Shown piece after piece: positions 1-8,749 of a stretch of DNA of 64,000 nucleotides; position 1 is the stretch's first letter, and each line of letters opens with the position of its first letter. Both the position numbers and the translations under genes were made by a program. The stretch comes from Mycobacterium lepromatosis (lineage in GTDB: Bacteria > Actinomycetota > Actinomycetes > Mycobacteriales > Mycobacteriaceae), in the NCBI RefSeq assembly GCF_000975265.2, contig NZ_CP083405.1, forward strand, positions 434,001 through 498,000, given 5' to 3'. Under the pieces are notes generated by a model. The model had not been told where the DNA came from and ran no database searches. It was given only the letters and a program-made list of their open reading frames with translations.

Positions 1-459
1 ATGATCGCCGTTGAAAATATGTTCCCGTTTCGGGCTGACCGATTTTTTGGGGCCGACCAGTCGCGGGAACGGATGCGCAAGCGTGGCGGTGGTCCGGGTC
101 CGGCTATCTCGGTGTTCGCACCCTCCTTCGACCCGTTGGATGGCAACCACGCGCACTACACCCTGGACCTGTCGCACACCGCGACCGCGGGCTCCGACTC
201 ACTGGAGATGGCGCAGCGGATGGGCTCGGGGCTAGTGCACCTGCACTTGTGTGACGGCAGCGGGTTGCCCGCAGACGAGCACCTGGTGCCTGGCCGTGGC
301 ACGCAACCTACCGCTGCGGTGTGCCAACTGCTGGCCGGCGCAGACTTCACTGGCCACGTGGTGCTCGAAGTGTCCACGTCCAGCGTGCGTTCGGCAACTG
401 AGCGTGAAACCATGCTGGCCGAATCGTTGCAATTCGCTCGCACGTACCTGCTGCGGTGA
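1..459 (+). CDS. Sugar phosphate isomerase/epimerase-like protein (Rv0498 type), C-terminal part
   Basis: The frame is open from the first base, so the true start lies before the window and only the last 152 residues are seen. The sequence matches the C-terminal half of the mycobacterial Rv0498 protein, a xylose-isomerase-like TIM-barrel fold. Visible strand and loop motifs include LDLSHTATAG, VHLHLCDG and HVVLEVST, with His, Asp and Glu residues of the kind that line the metal site in this fold. Substrate and pathway are unknown. It lies two genes before proC, as in M. tuberculosis. The visible part has no stop or shift and looks functional. Confidence 0.8.
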   Translation: MIAVENMFPFRADRFFGADQSRERMRKRGGGPGPAISVFAPSFDPLDGNHAHYTLDLSHTATAGSDSLEMAQRMGSGLVHLHLCDGSGLPADEHLVPGRGTQPTAAVCQLLAGADFTGHVVLEVSTSSVRSATERETMLAESLQFARTYLLR

Positions 460-486
460 TGTTCATCGAGACCTCTGATTACCGCC

Positions 487-884
487 ATGAACGCGCTATT
501 CACCACTGCAATGACGCTGCGTGAGGTCGATGCAGGTGTATACGAAGGCGAGCAGCCCGCATTGGATCATCGGGCCCAAGGTGTACAGTGGAGCGACACT
601 GACACTGTGCGTCAACGTTGCTCACACCGCATGCAGGTGGTGAATCGAGTGGACTGCAACCGGTCGCGGTGTCGGCCGGCTCTTTGTGGCCGCCGATCAG
701 CGTGGTCGATGTCGAGCTCGCCCAAGAGAACCGCATCGTGGTGCACCTCATGGTCAACCTCGGTGAGCTAGAGCATTGGGTCGCTGGTGACCCAAGCGAG
801 GCCTTTGCAGCCGCATTCCTGCTGTCGACGTTGGCCCTCGCCAGGGTCGGGTCGTCCGGGCGGCCGCCGGTGATCCAGATGTGA
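487..884 (+). pseudogene. Decayed acyl-CoA thioesterase-like gene (Rv0499 type)
   Basis: Pieces of a TesB-like, double-hotdog thioesterase appear in different frames. The start reads MNALFTTAMTLREVDAGVYE. It continues in another frame with HWIIGPKVHSGATLTLCVN, then in a third with PVAVSAGSLWPP and SVVDVELAQENRIVVHLMV. At least two frameshifts are needed to join them, and the end at 884 is shorter than a full thioesterase domain. Position between the Rv0498-like gene and proC supports an Rv0499 relic. DNA from 885 to 1190 holds no further readable gene. Confidence 0.7.
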
Positions 885-1191
885 GCGCGCCAGCGTGGCG
901 TAGCTCCCGACACGTTGTCCTCCCTCATGTGTGGAGATTTGTCGGCGCTGGTAACAAATTGGTCTTGGGCAGCACCGGCTGGGCGCTCGCCGTCGTACTT
1001 ACCGCCTTTTGTCGGTGCTTGACCACCTAAAAGGCTGGCTGTGGGTGATCTGCACCAGCCTAGAGGTTGGGCAGGACTGGGTTCGAACAGGATCACATCG
1101 TCGCCGACTATGTTGTCCGCATTGTAGCGGAGTCGTGCTACCTGGCGTTGGTGCCCTTGCCCGGTAGTATGGCTGAGCCGAGCTGTCTGGG

Positions 1192-2076
1192 ATGCTTTCC
1201 GGCATGGTAAGAATCGCGATCATCGGTGGTGGCAGCATTGGTGAGGCGTTGTTGTCGGGGCTTCTGCGGGCTGGGCGGCAGGTCAAAGACCTGGTGGTGG
1301 CTGAACGGATGCCCGATCGCGCCCGGTACATAGCAGACACTTACTCGGTGTTGGTGACGTCAGTAACCGAAGCGGTTGAGAACGCAACGTCTGTCGTTGT
1401 CGCTGTGAAGCCTACCGACGTCGAGTCAGTGATGAGGGACCTGGTTCAGGCGGCCGCCGTCACGAATGACAGCGTTGAGCAAGTGTTAGTCACCGTGGCT
1501 GCTGGTGTCACGATCACCTACTTCGAGTCCAAGCTGCCGGTTGGTACGCCGGTGGTGCGGGCCATGCCGAACGCAGCCGCGCTCGTGGGCGCGGGGATTA
1601 CCGTGCTGGCCAAAGGGCGTTTCGTTACTGGACAACAGCTCGAGGATGTTTTGGCCATGTTTGACGCGGTCGGTGGCGTTCTGACGGTGCCCGAGTCGCA
1701 AATGGATGCGGTTACCGCGGTATCGGGTTCGGGCCCGGCATATTTCTTCTTGCTGGTAGAGGCTCTGGTAGATGCCGGCGTCGCGGTGGGTCTGACTCGT
1801 CAGGTGGCCACCAAACTGGCCGCACAGACCATGGCGGGATCCGCAGCAATGCTGTTGGAGCGCATGGATCAAGATCGGCATTACGCTGAGGTGGCGCCTC
1901 TGGGTGCACGGGCAGACGTCACGGCGGCGCAACTACGCGCCACGATTACCTCGCCTGGTGGTACTACCGCCGCTGCGCTGCGCGAACTCGAACGTGGCGG
2001 GTTGCGGATGGTGGTCGACGCGGCGGTTCAGGCCGCCAAAATCCGGTCTGAACAGCTCCGAATTACATCGGAATAA
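1192..2076 (+). CDS. proC: Pyrroline-5-carboxylate reductase
   Basis: Catalyses the last step of proline synthesis, NAD(P)H-dependent reduction of pyrroline-5-carboxylate, in the cytoplasm. The 294-residue product has an N-terminal Rossmann fold with IAIIGGGSIGEAL, VAVKP in the middle, and the C-terminal P5CR dimerisation signature with AVSGSGPAYFF and TSPGGTTAAALREL. Length and both ends agree with the M. tuberculosis protein. I chose the ATG at 1192, which gives the same MLxGM start as the ortholog; ATG 1204 is an alternative. An AT-rich hairpin follows the stop. Confidence 0.95.
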   Translation: MLSGMVRIAIIGGGSIGEALLSGLLRAGRQVKDLVVAERMPDRARYIADTYSVLVTSVTEAVENATSVVVAVKPTDVESVMRDLVQAAAVTNDSVEQVLVTVAAGVTITYFESKLPVGTPVVRAMPNAAALVGAGITVLAKGRFVTGQQLEDVLAMFDAVGGVLTVPESQMDAVTAVSGSGPAYFFLLVEALVDAGVAVGLTRQVATKLAAQTMAGSAAMLLERMDQDRHYAEVAPLGARADVTAAQLRATITSPGGTTAAALRELERGGLRMVVDAAVQAAKIRSEQLRITSE

Positions 2077-2093
2077 TTCAAGATTTTTGAATT
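2075..2093 (+). terminator. AT-rich hairpin just after proC
   Basis: AATTCAA and TTGAATT form a 7-bp stem with a 5-base loop, overlapping the proC stop codon. The stem is weak and no long T run follows, so the terminator role is tentative. Confidence 0.3.
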
Positions 2094-2214
2094 GATTTCC
2101 CCCATCAGTACCAGTAACACCACTAGTCCCGCTATCCTCTTCTTGTATGCACGTGTGGGTGCCAGCGGAGGGGAAGCCGCTGGAATTGCGCGTGCCTGAC
2201 ACGATTGGGTTGCG

Positions 2215-2475
2215 ATGACGTCTACGAACGGGCCATCGGCGCGGGATTCAGCTGGCAAATCGGTGCGGGAGACCGGTTTGGTCGAGAGCCAGCAGCCCCG
2301 CACGCAATTTCTCACCGTGGCTGAGGTGGCAGCACTAATGCGGGTCTCCAAGATGACGGTGTACCGGCTGGTGCACAACGGCGAATTGCCGGCGGTTCGC
2401 GTGGGGAGGTCCTTCCGGGTCCATGCCAAGGCTGTCCACGACATGCTCGAGACATCGTACTTCGACGCGGGCTAG
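2215..2475 (+). CDS. Excisionase/BldC-type helix-turn-helix DNA-binding protein (Rv0500A)
   Basis: A small DNA-binding protein of 86 residues. The conserved part is a MerR/excisionase-like winged helix: FLTVAEVAALMRVSKMTVYR followed by LVHNGELPAVRVGRSFRVH. The last 60 residues are nearly the same as M. tuberculosis Rv0500A, while the N-terminal 25 residues are poorly conserved and the start is uncertain. The family binds DNA without a sensor domain; its target genes here are unknown. It sits between proC and the bS22 gene, as in other mycobacteria. Confidence 0.85.
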   Translation: MTSTNGPSARDSAGKSVRETGLVESQQPRTQFLTVAEVAALMRVSKMTVYRLVHNGELPAVRVGRSFRVHAKAVHDMLETSYFDAG

Positions 2476-2729
2476 CCCCGGGCATTGCCTTGCTCCTCCT
2501 CACGCCGCTGCAAGGTACGCATTGTCCGCAGGGCTAAGCAAAGTTCAGCTGCGCGCCAACGCAAGGCAGTACCAGGCGAGTCCGGGGCACGGCGGCCAAT
2601 GCAAGGCTGTGAGCACCTAGCATGGCCTGGTATGTGGTCACGCGGCTGCTCGTTTGGTGTTCGAGCCGGCCAGTCGGGTACAGTGACCAGGAAGTTTTCT
2701 TCCAAGCCGGCCACGGGATAGCGGAGTTC

Positions 2730-2831
2730 ATGGGTTCAGTAATCAAAAAACGGCGCAAGCGTATGTCCAAGAAAAAGCATCGCAAGTTGCTGCGCCGCAC
2801 CCGGGTGCAGCGCAGAAAACTTGGCAAGTAA
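2730..2831 (+). CDS. Small ribosomal protein bS22 (33 residues, AURKAIP1/COX24 type)
   Basis: A 33-residue, very basic peptide beginning [19 protein letters not shown] and ending RRKLGK. It matches the actinobacterial Rv0500B/AURKAIP1 family, seen in mycobacterial 70S structures near the decoding centre as bS22. The ATG at 2730 is inside a longer open frame, but only these 33 codons show the family sequence. The gene is free-standing between Rv0500A and galE2 and is easily missed by callers with a length cut-off. Confidence 0.9.
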
Positions 2832-2902
2832 CCGCCGCTGCCTGTGTCGGTTTTCACACGGTTGTAACGCCACTGGTTTCTTCTGGCCGCTAGGCTCAAC
2901 AA

Positions 2903-4021
2903 GTGGATTCCTCGAACGGTCGGGATGGCGCTGGAACAGGCGGCGTCGTGCCTTACCCCAAGGTAGTACTGGTTACTGGTGCTTGCTGCTTTCTGGGCAG
3001 CTATCTAACTGCTCGATTGGCGCAAAACCCGTTGATCAACGCGGTCATCGCGGTGGATGCGATTGCGCCTAGCAAGGACATACTGCGTCGGCTGGGGCGC
3101 GCCGAATTCGTTCGCGCCGATATTCGTAATCCCTTTATCGCCAAAGTGATTCGCAACGGTGAGGTTGATACGGTCGTGCACGCTGCTGCAGCGTCCTATG
3201 CGCCGCGGTCCTATGGTAGTGCGGCGTTGAAAGAACTCAATGTTATGGGCGCGATGCAATTATTCGCCGCCTGCCAGAAGGCGCCTACCGTACGTCGTGT
3301 CGTGCTGACGTCAACCTCGGAGGTTTACGGATCGGGTGCCCGCGATCCGGTGATGTTCACCGAGGACAGCGGTAGCTGGCGTCCTTTCCGTGAGGGTTTC
3401 GCCAAGGACAGCCTCGATATCGAGGGTTACGCGCGTGGGCTGGGCCGGCGCCGGCCCGATATCGCGGTAACCATTTTGCGGCTGGCTAACATGATTGGCC
3501 CGGCGATGGACACCACGTTGTCGCGGTATTTGGCCGGGCCGTTGGTGCCGACGGTGTTCGGCCGTGATGCACGACTGCAGCTGCTCCACGAACAGGATGC
3601 GCTGGGCGCGCTGGAGTGCGCGGCAATGATCGGCAAGGCTGGCACCTTCAACATCGGCGCCAGCGGCATTATGATGCTTTCGCAAGCTATTCGGCGGGCT
3701 GGCCGGATCGCGGTGCCGGTGCCCGGCTTCGGCGCCTGGGCACTTGGTTTGCTACGCTGGGTTAATTGCTATACTGAAATCACTCGAGATCAGTTTGAGT
3801 ACCTGAGCTATGGTCGGGTCATGGACACCACCAGGATGGGCTCCGAACTTGGTTACAACCCGAAGTGGACTACGGCCGAGGCGTTCGATGACTACGTTCG
3901 TGGCCGAGGCTTGACTCCCATAATCGACCCACATCGGGTACGCTCCTTGGAGGGGCGCGCCATAGCGTTAGTGCAGCGTTGGAGTAGCCGAAATGGAATT
4001 CCGTGGGGTGGGGTCAGGTAG
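2903..4021 (+). CDS. galE2: NAD-dependent epimerase/dehydratase family protein (Rv0501)
   Basis: An extended-SDR protein of 372 residues, colinear with M. tuberculosis GalE2. The N-terminal Rossmann region reads VVLVTGACCFLGSYL, followed by FVRADIRNP, VVHAAAA and STSEVYGS. The usual YxxxK catalytic pair of true UDP-sugar epimerases is not seen where expected (the region reads EGYARGLGRR), so GalE-type activity is doubtful. A GTG at 2903 is the start that fits the ortholog. It directly precedes and nearly abuts the acyltransferase gene, so the two are probably cotranscribed. Confidence 0.85.
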   Translation: MDSSNGRDGAGTGGVVPYPKVVLVTGACCFLGSYLTARLAQNPLINAVIAVDAIAPSKDILRRLGRAEFVRADIRNPFIAKVIRNGEVDTVVHAAAASYAPRSYGSAALKELNVMGAMQLFAACQKAPTVRRVVLTSTSEVYGSGARDPVMFTEDSGSWRPFREGFAKDSLDIEGYARGLGRRRPDIAVTILRLANMIGPAMDTTLSRYLAGPLVPTVFGRDARLQLLHEQDALGALECAAMIGKAGTFNIGASGIMMLSQAIRRAGRIAVPVPGFGAWALGLLRWVNCYTEITRDQFEYLSYGRVMDTTRMGSELGYNPKWTTAEAFDDYVRGRGLTPIIDPHRVRSLEGRAIALVQRWSSRNGIPWGGVR

Positions 4022-4029
4022 ATACTGTG

Positions 4030-5106
4030 GTGGGCGAAACCAGAGCAAATGTTATTCCGCTGCATATCAATAGGGGTCGGATAGTAACACGTCGGAGAGC
4101 CGGTCACCGGGTCGACGGGTCTCGTCAACATCCTTCGTTACTTTCTGATCTGCGCGGTCGCGCCTCAGATGGGCAGATTGCGGCAGTCGTCCGCGAAATC
4201 GATGAACATCGGCGTGCCACGGGCGTGTCCCGCTTATTGGGGGCAACCACCGAAGCACCACTTAGTGAACTTGCCCAGCACGTTGCCGCTGTTGCAGGGT
4301 TCCTTCGGCAGCGGTTGATCGGCGACTACACGGTCGACGAATTTGGGTTCGATCCGCACTTCAATAATGCAATCGTTCGGCCTTTGCTCCGGTTTTTCTT
4401 CAAGTCATGGTTCCGGATCGAAGTTAGCGGTATCGAAAACCTGCCGAGCACCGGTGGGGTGCTGGTGGTGGCCAATCATGCCGGTGTGCTGCCGTTCGAC
4501 GGGTTGATGCTGTCGGTGGCGGTTCACGACGAGCATCCAGCGCAACGGGACTTGCGGCTGCTAGCAGCCGACAAGGTGTTCGACTTGCCAGTGGTCGGCG
4601 AAGCCGCCCGTAAAGCGGGGCACACCATGGCCTGCACGGTCGACGTGCACCGATTGCTCGCCGCCGGTGAGATCACTGCCGTGTTTCCGGAGGGCTACAA
4701 GGGTTTAGGCAAGCGCTTCCATGACCGGTATCGGTTGCAGAGGTTCGGTCGTGGCGGCTTCGTAACGGCGGCGCTAAGCACCAAGGCGACGATCGTGCCG
4801 TGCTCGATTGTCGGTTCGGAAGAGATCTACCCGATGCTGACTGATGTTAAGCTGTTGGCTCGGCTGTTCAGTGTGCCGTATTTTCCGATTACGCCGCTGT
4901 TCCCGTTGGCTGGGCCAGCGGGCCTGGTGCCGTTACCTTCGAAATGGCGCATAGCATTCGGTGAGCCAATTTACACCACTGACTATGCTGCGAGCGACGT
5001 CGAGGACCCAATGGTCACCTTCGATCTGGCCGATCAGGTGCGTGAGACGATCCAGCAGACGCTGTATCGGTTGCTCGCTGGGCGCCGGAATATCTTCTTC
5101 GGCTGA
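4030..5106 (+). CDS. Lysophospholipid-type acyltransferase (Rv0502)
   Basis: A 358-residue PlsC-like protein. NHAGVLPFD lies where the acyltransferase His-Asp box occurs, and FPEGYKGLGKRF matches the second, phosphate-binding motif. The core from about residue 110 onward is almost invariant in mycobacteria, whereas the first 100 residues vary. The frame stays open back to 4003, but GTG 4030 (VGETRANV) matches the start of the M. tuberculosis protein; GTG 4027 is an alternative. It follows galE2 by 8 bases. The acyl acceptor is unknown. It converges with cmaA2. Confidence 0.85.
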   Translation: MGETRANVIPLHINRGRIVTRRRAGHRVDGSRQHPSLLSDLRGRASDGQIAAVVREIDEHRRATGVSRLLGATTEAPLSELAQHVAAVAGFLRQRLIGDYTVDEFGFDPHFNNAIVRPLLRFFFKSWFRIEVSGIENLPSTGGVLVVANHAGVLPFDGLMLSVAVHDEHPAQRDLRLLAADKVFDLPVVGEAARKAGHTMACTVDVHRLLAAGEITAVFPEGYKGLGKRFHDRYRLQRFGRGGFVTAALSTKATIVPCSIVGSEEIYPMLTDVKLLARLFSVPYFPITPLFPLAGPAGLVPLPSKWRIAFGEPIYTTDYAASDVEDPMVTFDLADQVRETIQQTLYRLLAGRRNIFFG

Positions 5107-5140
5107 GCAGGGGCCGTGATTGTGTGTCGCGCAGCTACTT

Positions 5141-6067
5141 TTACTTGACCAAGGTGAATTGGCAGACGTCGGTGTAATGGTCGCGGAATAGGTCCGAGCA
5201 GCCCGTCAGGTAGTGCATGTAGGTGTCGTACGTTTTTTGGCCCTGCAGTGCGATGGCCTCGTCCTTGTGCGCTTCCAGCGCTACGGCCCAGGCGTTCAGC
5301 GTCGGGACGTAGTGGGACCCGATCCGATGGTACCGCTCGACCTTGAAACCGGCGTTGGATGAGTAGTGGTCGACCTGCGAGATCTTCGGTAGCCGACCGC
5401 CAGGAAAGATCTCGGTTAAGATGAACTTGACGAAGCGGAGCAGGCTCATCGGCGTCGTCAAGTTCAGCTCCTTGGTTTCCTTGGCATCAGGCACGATGAT
5501 CGTGTGCAGCAGCATCCTCCCATCTTTGGGCAGCACGTCGTAGCACATTTTGAAGAAGCTGTCGTAGCGCTCGAATCCGGCGTCGCCTGCGCCGTCGGCA
5601 AAATGCTCGAACGCGCCGAGTGAAACTATGCGGTCGACCGGTTCGTCGAATTGTTCCCAGCCTTGCAGCCGTACGTCCTTGGTTCGGTTCGTTCCGGTGT
5701 GGTCTATCTCGGCGAACTTCAGCTTGTTGTGGGCGAACTGATTCTTGCTCAACGTCAAGCCGATCACATTAACGTCATATTTTTCGATCGCATGCCGCAT
5801 GGTCGATCCCCAGCCGCAGCCGATGTCGAGCAAAGTCATACCGGGTTCTAGCCTAAGCTTGCTCAAGGCGAGGTTACGCTTAGCGTGCTGGGCCTCTTCC
5901 AGCGTCATGTCGGGGCGTTCAAAGTATGCGCAGCTGTAGGTCATCGATGGATCGAGCCATAGCTTGAAAAACTCATTCGATCGGTCGTAATGCGACTGGA
6001 CGGCTTCGATCGGCGGTTTTAGCTGTTTACGAGGGGTTTTGGCCGGATAGCTCTGTGACCGAACCAT
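5141..6067 (-). CDS. cmaA2: Cyclopropane mycolic acid synthase
   Basis: SAM-dependent methyltransferase that adds a cyclopropane ring to double bonds of mycolic acids. The 308-residue product carries the SAM-binding motif [10 protein letters not shown], the family signature [34 protein letters not shown], and ends in CQFTLVK. By context and sequence it matches CmaA2 rather than the MmaA group. The ATG at 6067 gives an N-terminus (MVRSQSYP) that runs straight into the conserved QLKPP segment; a longer open frame upstream overlaps the next gene and is not credible. It lies 10 bases after the dehydratase-like gene, so the genes form an operon. Confidence 0.92.
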   Translation of the reverse strand: MVRSQSYPAKTPRKQLKPPIEAVQSHYDRSNEFFKLWLDPSMTYSCAYFERPDMTLEEAQHAKRNLALSKLRLEPGMTLLDIGCGWGSTMRHAIEKYDVNVIGLTLSKNQFAHNKLKFAEIDHTGTNRTKDVRLQGWEQFDEPVDRIVSLGAFEHFADGAGDAGFERYDSFFKMCYDVLPKDGRMLLHTIIVPDAKETKELNLTTPMSLLRFVKFILTEIFPGGRLPKISQVDHYSSNAGFKVERYHRIGSHYVPTLNAWAVALEAHKDEAIALQGQKTYDTYMHYLTGCSDLFRDHYTDVCQFTLVK

Positions 6068-6077
6068 GATTCGCCTT

Positions 6078-6578
6078 TCATATCGACGCGATTGCAGCGA
6101 CGGTTTCTTCAGCGGTAGCATCCTGACGTGCCGCTTCGCCCAGCATAGTGACAATACTGGTGACGACTGGCTTGCCCTCCGCATCGGTGACCTCGCTGCG
6201 GATTTTTGCGATTACAGTGCCATGAGACTCCATTACCGAGTCGAGGTAGGTGTCGAAGTACAGCTTATCTTGCGCCAGGATCGTACGGTAGAAGCGAAAT
6301 TTCTGGTCGCGATGGAAGACCCGGGTGACATTAATCGGGATGTTGAATTTGGTAAAGATCTCGAGCTGTACGCGTCGTCCAGCGATCGCCAAGAAGGTTA
6401 GCGGAGCCACTAGTGCAGGGTATCCGGCCTTAATAGCTGCAGTTTCGTTGTAGTGGGTTGGGTGGTCGTCTTTAACCGCAAGCGCGAACTCACGGATTTT
6501 CTCGCGTCCGACTTGGAAGTGATCCAACTGCCGATAATGCTTGCCGATGAGTCCTTCGGCCTCTAGGGGAACTGTCAT
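6078..6578 (-). CDS. MaoC/HadA-type hot-dog dehydratase (Rv0504c)
   Basis: A 166-residue single hot-dog domain related to the HadA/HadC subunits of the FAS-II beta-hydroxyacyl-ACP dehydratase. Visible blocks are [42 protein letters not shown] and [10 protein letters not shown]. It lacks the catalytic Asp-His hydratase motif normally carried by the HadB-type partner, so it may act as a stabilising or substrate-binding subunit. ATG 6578 agrees with the ortholog start. It lies between serB1 and cmaA2, consistent with a role in mycolate or lipid synthesis. Confidence 0.82.
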   Translation of the reverse strand: MTVPLEAEGLIGKHYRQLDHFQVGREKIREFALAVKDDHPTHYNETAAIKAGYPALVAPLTFLAIAGRRVQLEIFTKFNIPINVTRVFHRDQKFRFYRTILAQDKLYFDTYLDSVMESHGTVIAKIRSEVTDAEGKPVVTSIVTMLGEAARQDATAEETVAAIASI

Positions 6579-6682
6579 GACGCTGCGCTCTCCGCTCACA
6601 CTCTGGGCTCAATGTCGCAGTTTATCAGCGTGGTTTACGTTGCGATGCTTGGGTTCGATCAGGTCGGTGTGCTTTTCGCGCG

Positions 6683-7585
6683 TTATTCGCGCTCACGGCG
6701 ACGCGACACGGCTGCTGCCAACGCGCCGCCCAATGCCAAGGCCGACGGCACTCCGATCCGGGCAGCCTTGCGCGCAGTTCGAAAGTCGCGGATCTCCCAG
6801 CCCCGTTCACGGGCCAGACTGCGCAGCTGGGCGTCCGGGTTGATGGCGACCGCGGTGCCTACCAACGACAACATGGGCACGTCGTTGTAGCTGTCGGAAT
6901 AGGCGGTGCAGCGCTTCAGATTGAGGCCCTCCCGGATCGCCAGCGATCGGACTGCATGTGCTTTCCCGGCTCCATGCAGGATCTCGTCTACCAGTCTGCC
7001 AGTGAATACCCCGTTTACCGACTCGGCGACTGTTCCCAATGCGCCGGTCAGGCCGAGCCGACGTGCGATGGTGGCAGCGAGTTCGTATGGCGTGGCAGTG
7101 ATCAGCCACACCTGCTGGCCGGCATCAAGATGCATCTGAGTGAGCTCGCGGGTGCCAGCCCAGATTTTGTCCGCGATGATTTCGTCGTAGATCTCCTCGC
7201 CCAGAGCTACCAGCTGCTCGACTGATCGTCCTTCGATGAACGCGAGCGCTTTGCGCCGGCCGGCAGCCATGTCGTGGCTATTTTCTCTGCCGAGTAACTG
7301 AAACTTAGCCTGAGTGTAGATGAATCCGAGTACATCGCGATAGGTGAAATAGTCGCGAGCAGCCAGCCCGCGACCGAAGTGCACCGCCGATGAACCCTGC
7401 ACCAACGTGTTATCGACGTCGAAAAATGCCGCCGCGGTCAGGTCGATCGGTGGTTGCGGACAGACCCCTGCGTCAGCCACTGCTGTGGGCATATCGTTAA
7501 GCGCCTGGTTGATGCTCGCGTTTTTGACCAAGGAATTCAGGTCAATGCGACCCTTATATGCGTTGCCCAGGTCAGGGGAAGCCAT
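6683..7585 (-). CDS. serB1: HAD-superfamily IB phosphatase, SerB-like (Rv0505c)
   Basis: A 300-residue HAD hydrolase. Motif I is [13 protein letters not shown] (nucleophile Asp about residue 56), motif II is LITATPYEL, a conserved Lys follows in GAGKAHAV, and motif IV is [12 protein letters not shown]. Such proteins are named SerB1, but the motif-I sequence DVDNT differs from classical phosphoserine phosphatases, so the substrate is unsure. A short hydrophobic stretch near the C-terminus ([13 protein letters not shown]) before RRRERE may touch the membrane. First gene of the serB1 / dehydratase / cmaA2 operon. Confidence 0.83.
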   Translation of the reverse strand: MASPDLGNAYKGRIDLNSLVKNASINQALNDMPTAVADAGVCPQPPIDLTAAAFFDVDNTLVQGSSAVHFGRGLAARDYFTYRDVLGFIYTQAKFQLLGRENSHDMAAGRRKALAFIEGRSVEQLVALGEEIYDEIIADKIWAGTRELTQMHLDAGQQVWLITATPYELAATIARRLGLTGALGTVAESVNGVFTGRLVDEILHGAGKAHAVRSLAIREGLNLKRCTAYSDSYNDVPMLSLVGTAVAINPDAQLRSLARERGWEIRDFRTARKAARIGVPSALALGGALAAAVSRRRERE

Positions 7586-7792
7586 CGCGAAACCTCCTAA
7601 ATCGCTGCGCTTGCCCGGTGGTCGGTTCAGTGGCAGACATCAACCCTATCTGGCAAATTGGGTTGCGGAGGTTTACGTATCTAGCCTGTGAGTCAGCGGC
7701 TAGATGTCAACTCGAGTCGCAGAGGTTATGGCTAGCGGTCCATCGGTTCACGACCACATCACCGAATTTGTTGAGTTGACATGGCGTCCAGG

Positions 7793-8060
7793 TTAGTTGT
7801 GGTGCGCGGTTGCACCGGCGTCCTGTAACTGTGCTAACGCGTTGCGTATCAGCTCTTCGCCGCGCGTTCAGTGCCGATGCACCTCGGCATGTGGTGCTGC
7901 ATTTTGTCCTGGACCACATTGTATGCAGACTGGTTACCAGAGAGTCGGTTTCGGCGAGCATGCTTTTTGCATAGCGCCGAAACTCGGCCATTTGATGCAC
8001 TTCCTCAACCAGCGCATCGAGATCCACGCGAAACGCTTCAGCCACTGTCGGCCTCTCGCC
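7793..8060 (-). pseudogene. Decayed WXG100 (Esx-like) gene, second of a pair
   Basis: Read on the minus strand, the first frame gives FRVDLDALVEEVHQMAEF, then RRYAKSMLAETDSLVTSLH and TMW. After a one-base shift it continues GQNAAPHAEVHRH, a stop where Trp is expected, then RGEELIRNALAQLQDAGA and TAHHN with a second stop. The Trp-x-Gly turn, helix-turn-helix layout and length of about 95 residues fit the EsxE-like WXG100 family. The function is lost. Confidence 0.65.
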
Positions 8061-8129
8061 GCGCCTGCGCCGATGCTGTATCGTTCTCGTGGTAACCATC
8101 GTCAGTTGTGGCTGTCAGCTACAGCTAAC

Positions 8130-8310
8130 ATCGACAGGTTCGCGCCTGCCGCACCCTCACCATACGCGTGGCAGAGGTGTAGGCACCGTCAGATGCGCCG
8201 TGTCAGCCGGCCCGCTGATTCCGCAGATCCTTTGCGTTATCGCGCAGCTCTTGGGTGAACCTCTGCAGCGCCGCTGGATCGACATTAGGTTGTCCGGAGG
8301 AGCAACAGCG
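8130..8310 (-). pseudogene. Decayed WXG100-like partner gene, first of a pair
   Basis: Minus-strand frame NVDPAALQRFTQELRDNAKD with LRNQRAG resembles the first helix of EsxF-type WXG100 proteins. It then hits a stop at 8203-8205, and the rest is out of frame. It lies just upstream of the better preserved WXG100 relic, in the order expected for an Esx pair. The call rests mainly on one helix and on context. Confidence 0.45.
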
Positions 8311-8415
8311 GCAATCTAGTGAGAACTGGGCCGGGTCACGCTTTCACTCGGAAAAGTCTCTCGAAAACGGCTACCACACTGGTGGCCATGACCGAGGCGC
8401 CAGATTGTCCGCAGG

Positions 8416-8664
8416 TTGAGCTGGCCAACCCGCGACGAGTGCGCGATCTGCGCACGGGTAAACAGCCAGCTGATTGAACTGGTTGGTGAGCTGGGCTTCC
8501 ATCTGAAGATAACGGATATCGACGTCGCGGCTTTAGCGGGCACCCCTGGGCTGTGGGTTGAGTTCGGCCACCGTCTTCCAGTGATCCTGCTCGATGGCCG
8601 CTAGCACAGCTATGGTGAGGTCGACGAGGTCCGGCTCTGCGCGGATCTCACCTGCTGACAATAT
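8416..8664 (+). pseudogene. Decayed glutaredoxin-like gene (Rv0508 type)
   Basis: The frame from 8416 reads TRDECAICARVNSQLIELVG, keeping the CxxC redox motif as CAIC, then KITDIDVAALAGTP and FGHRLPVILLDGR. A TAG at 8602 stops it where the family continues; the next codons still read HSYGEVDEVRLCADL. The N-terminus has no good start. The position just before hemA equals that of Rv0508. Confidence 0.7.
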
Positions 8665-8749
8665 TTGGTAGCCCACTTGATCAACGTCTACCGTAGACAC
8701 CAGTCCTGCTACTGGAGGAAAGCAAGGGAGCTGGCCAAGTGATGCTGCC

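Noticed and set aside
500..1096. Minus-strand open frame of 198 residues upstream of proC
   Set aside because: The plus strand there carries the thioesterase relic; the minus frame has no recognisable domain.
5141..6184. Longer N-terminus for CmaA2 from the upstream ATG at 6184
   Set aside because: It would overlap the dehydratase gene by over 100 bases, and the added residues do not resemble the family.
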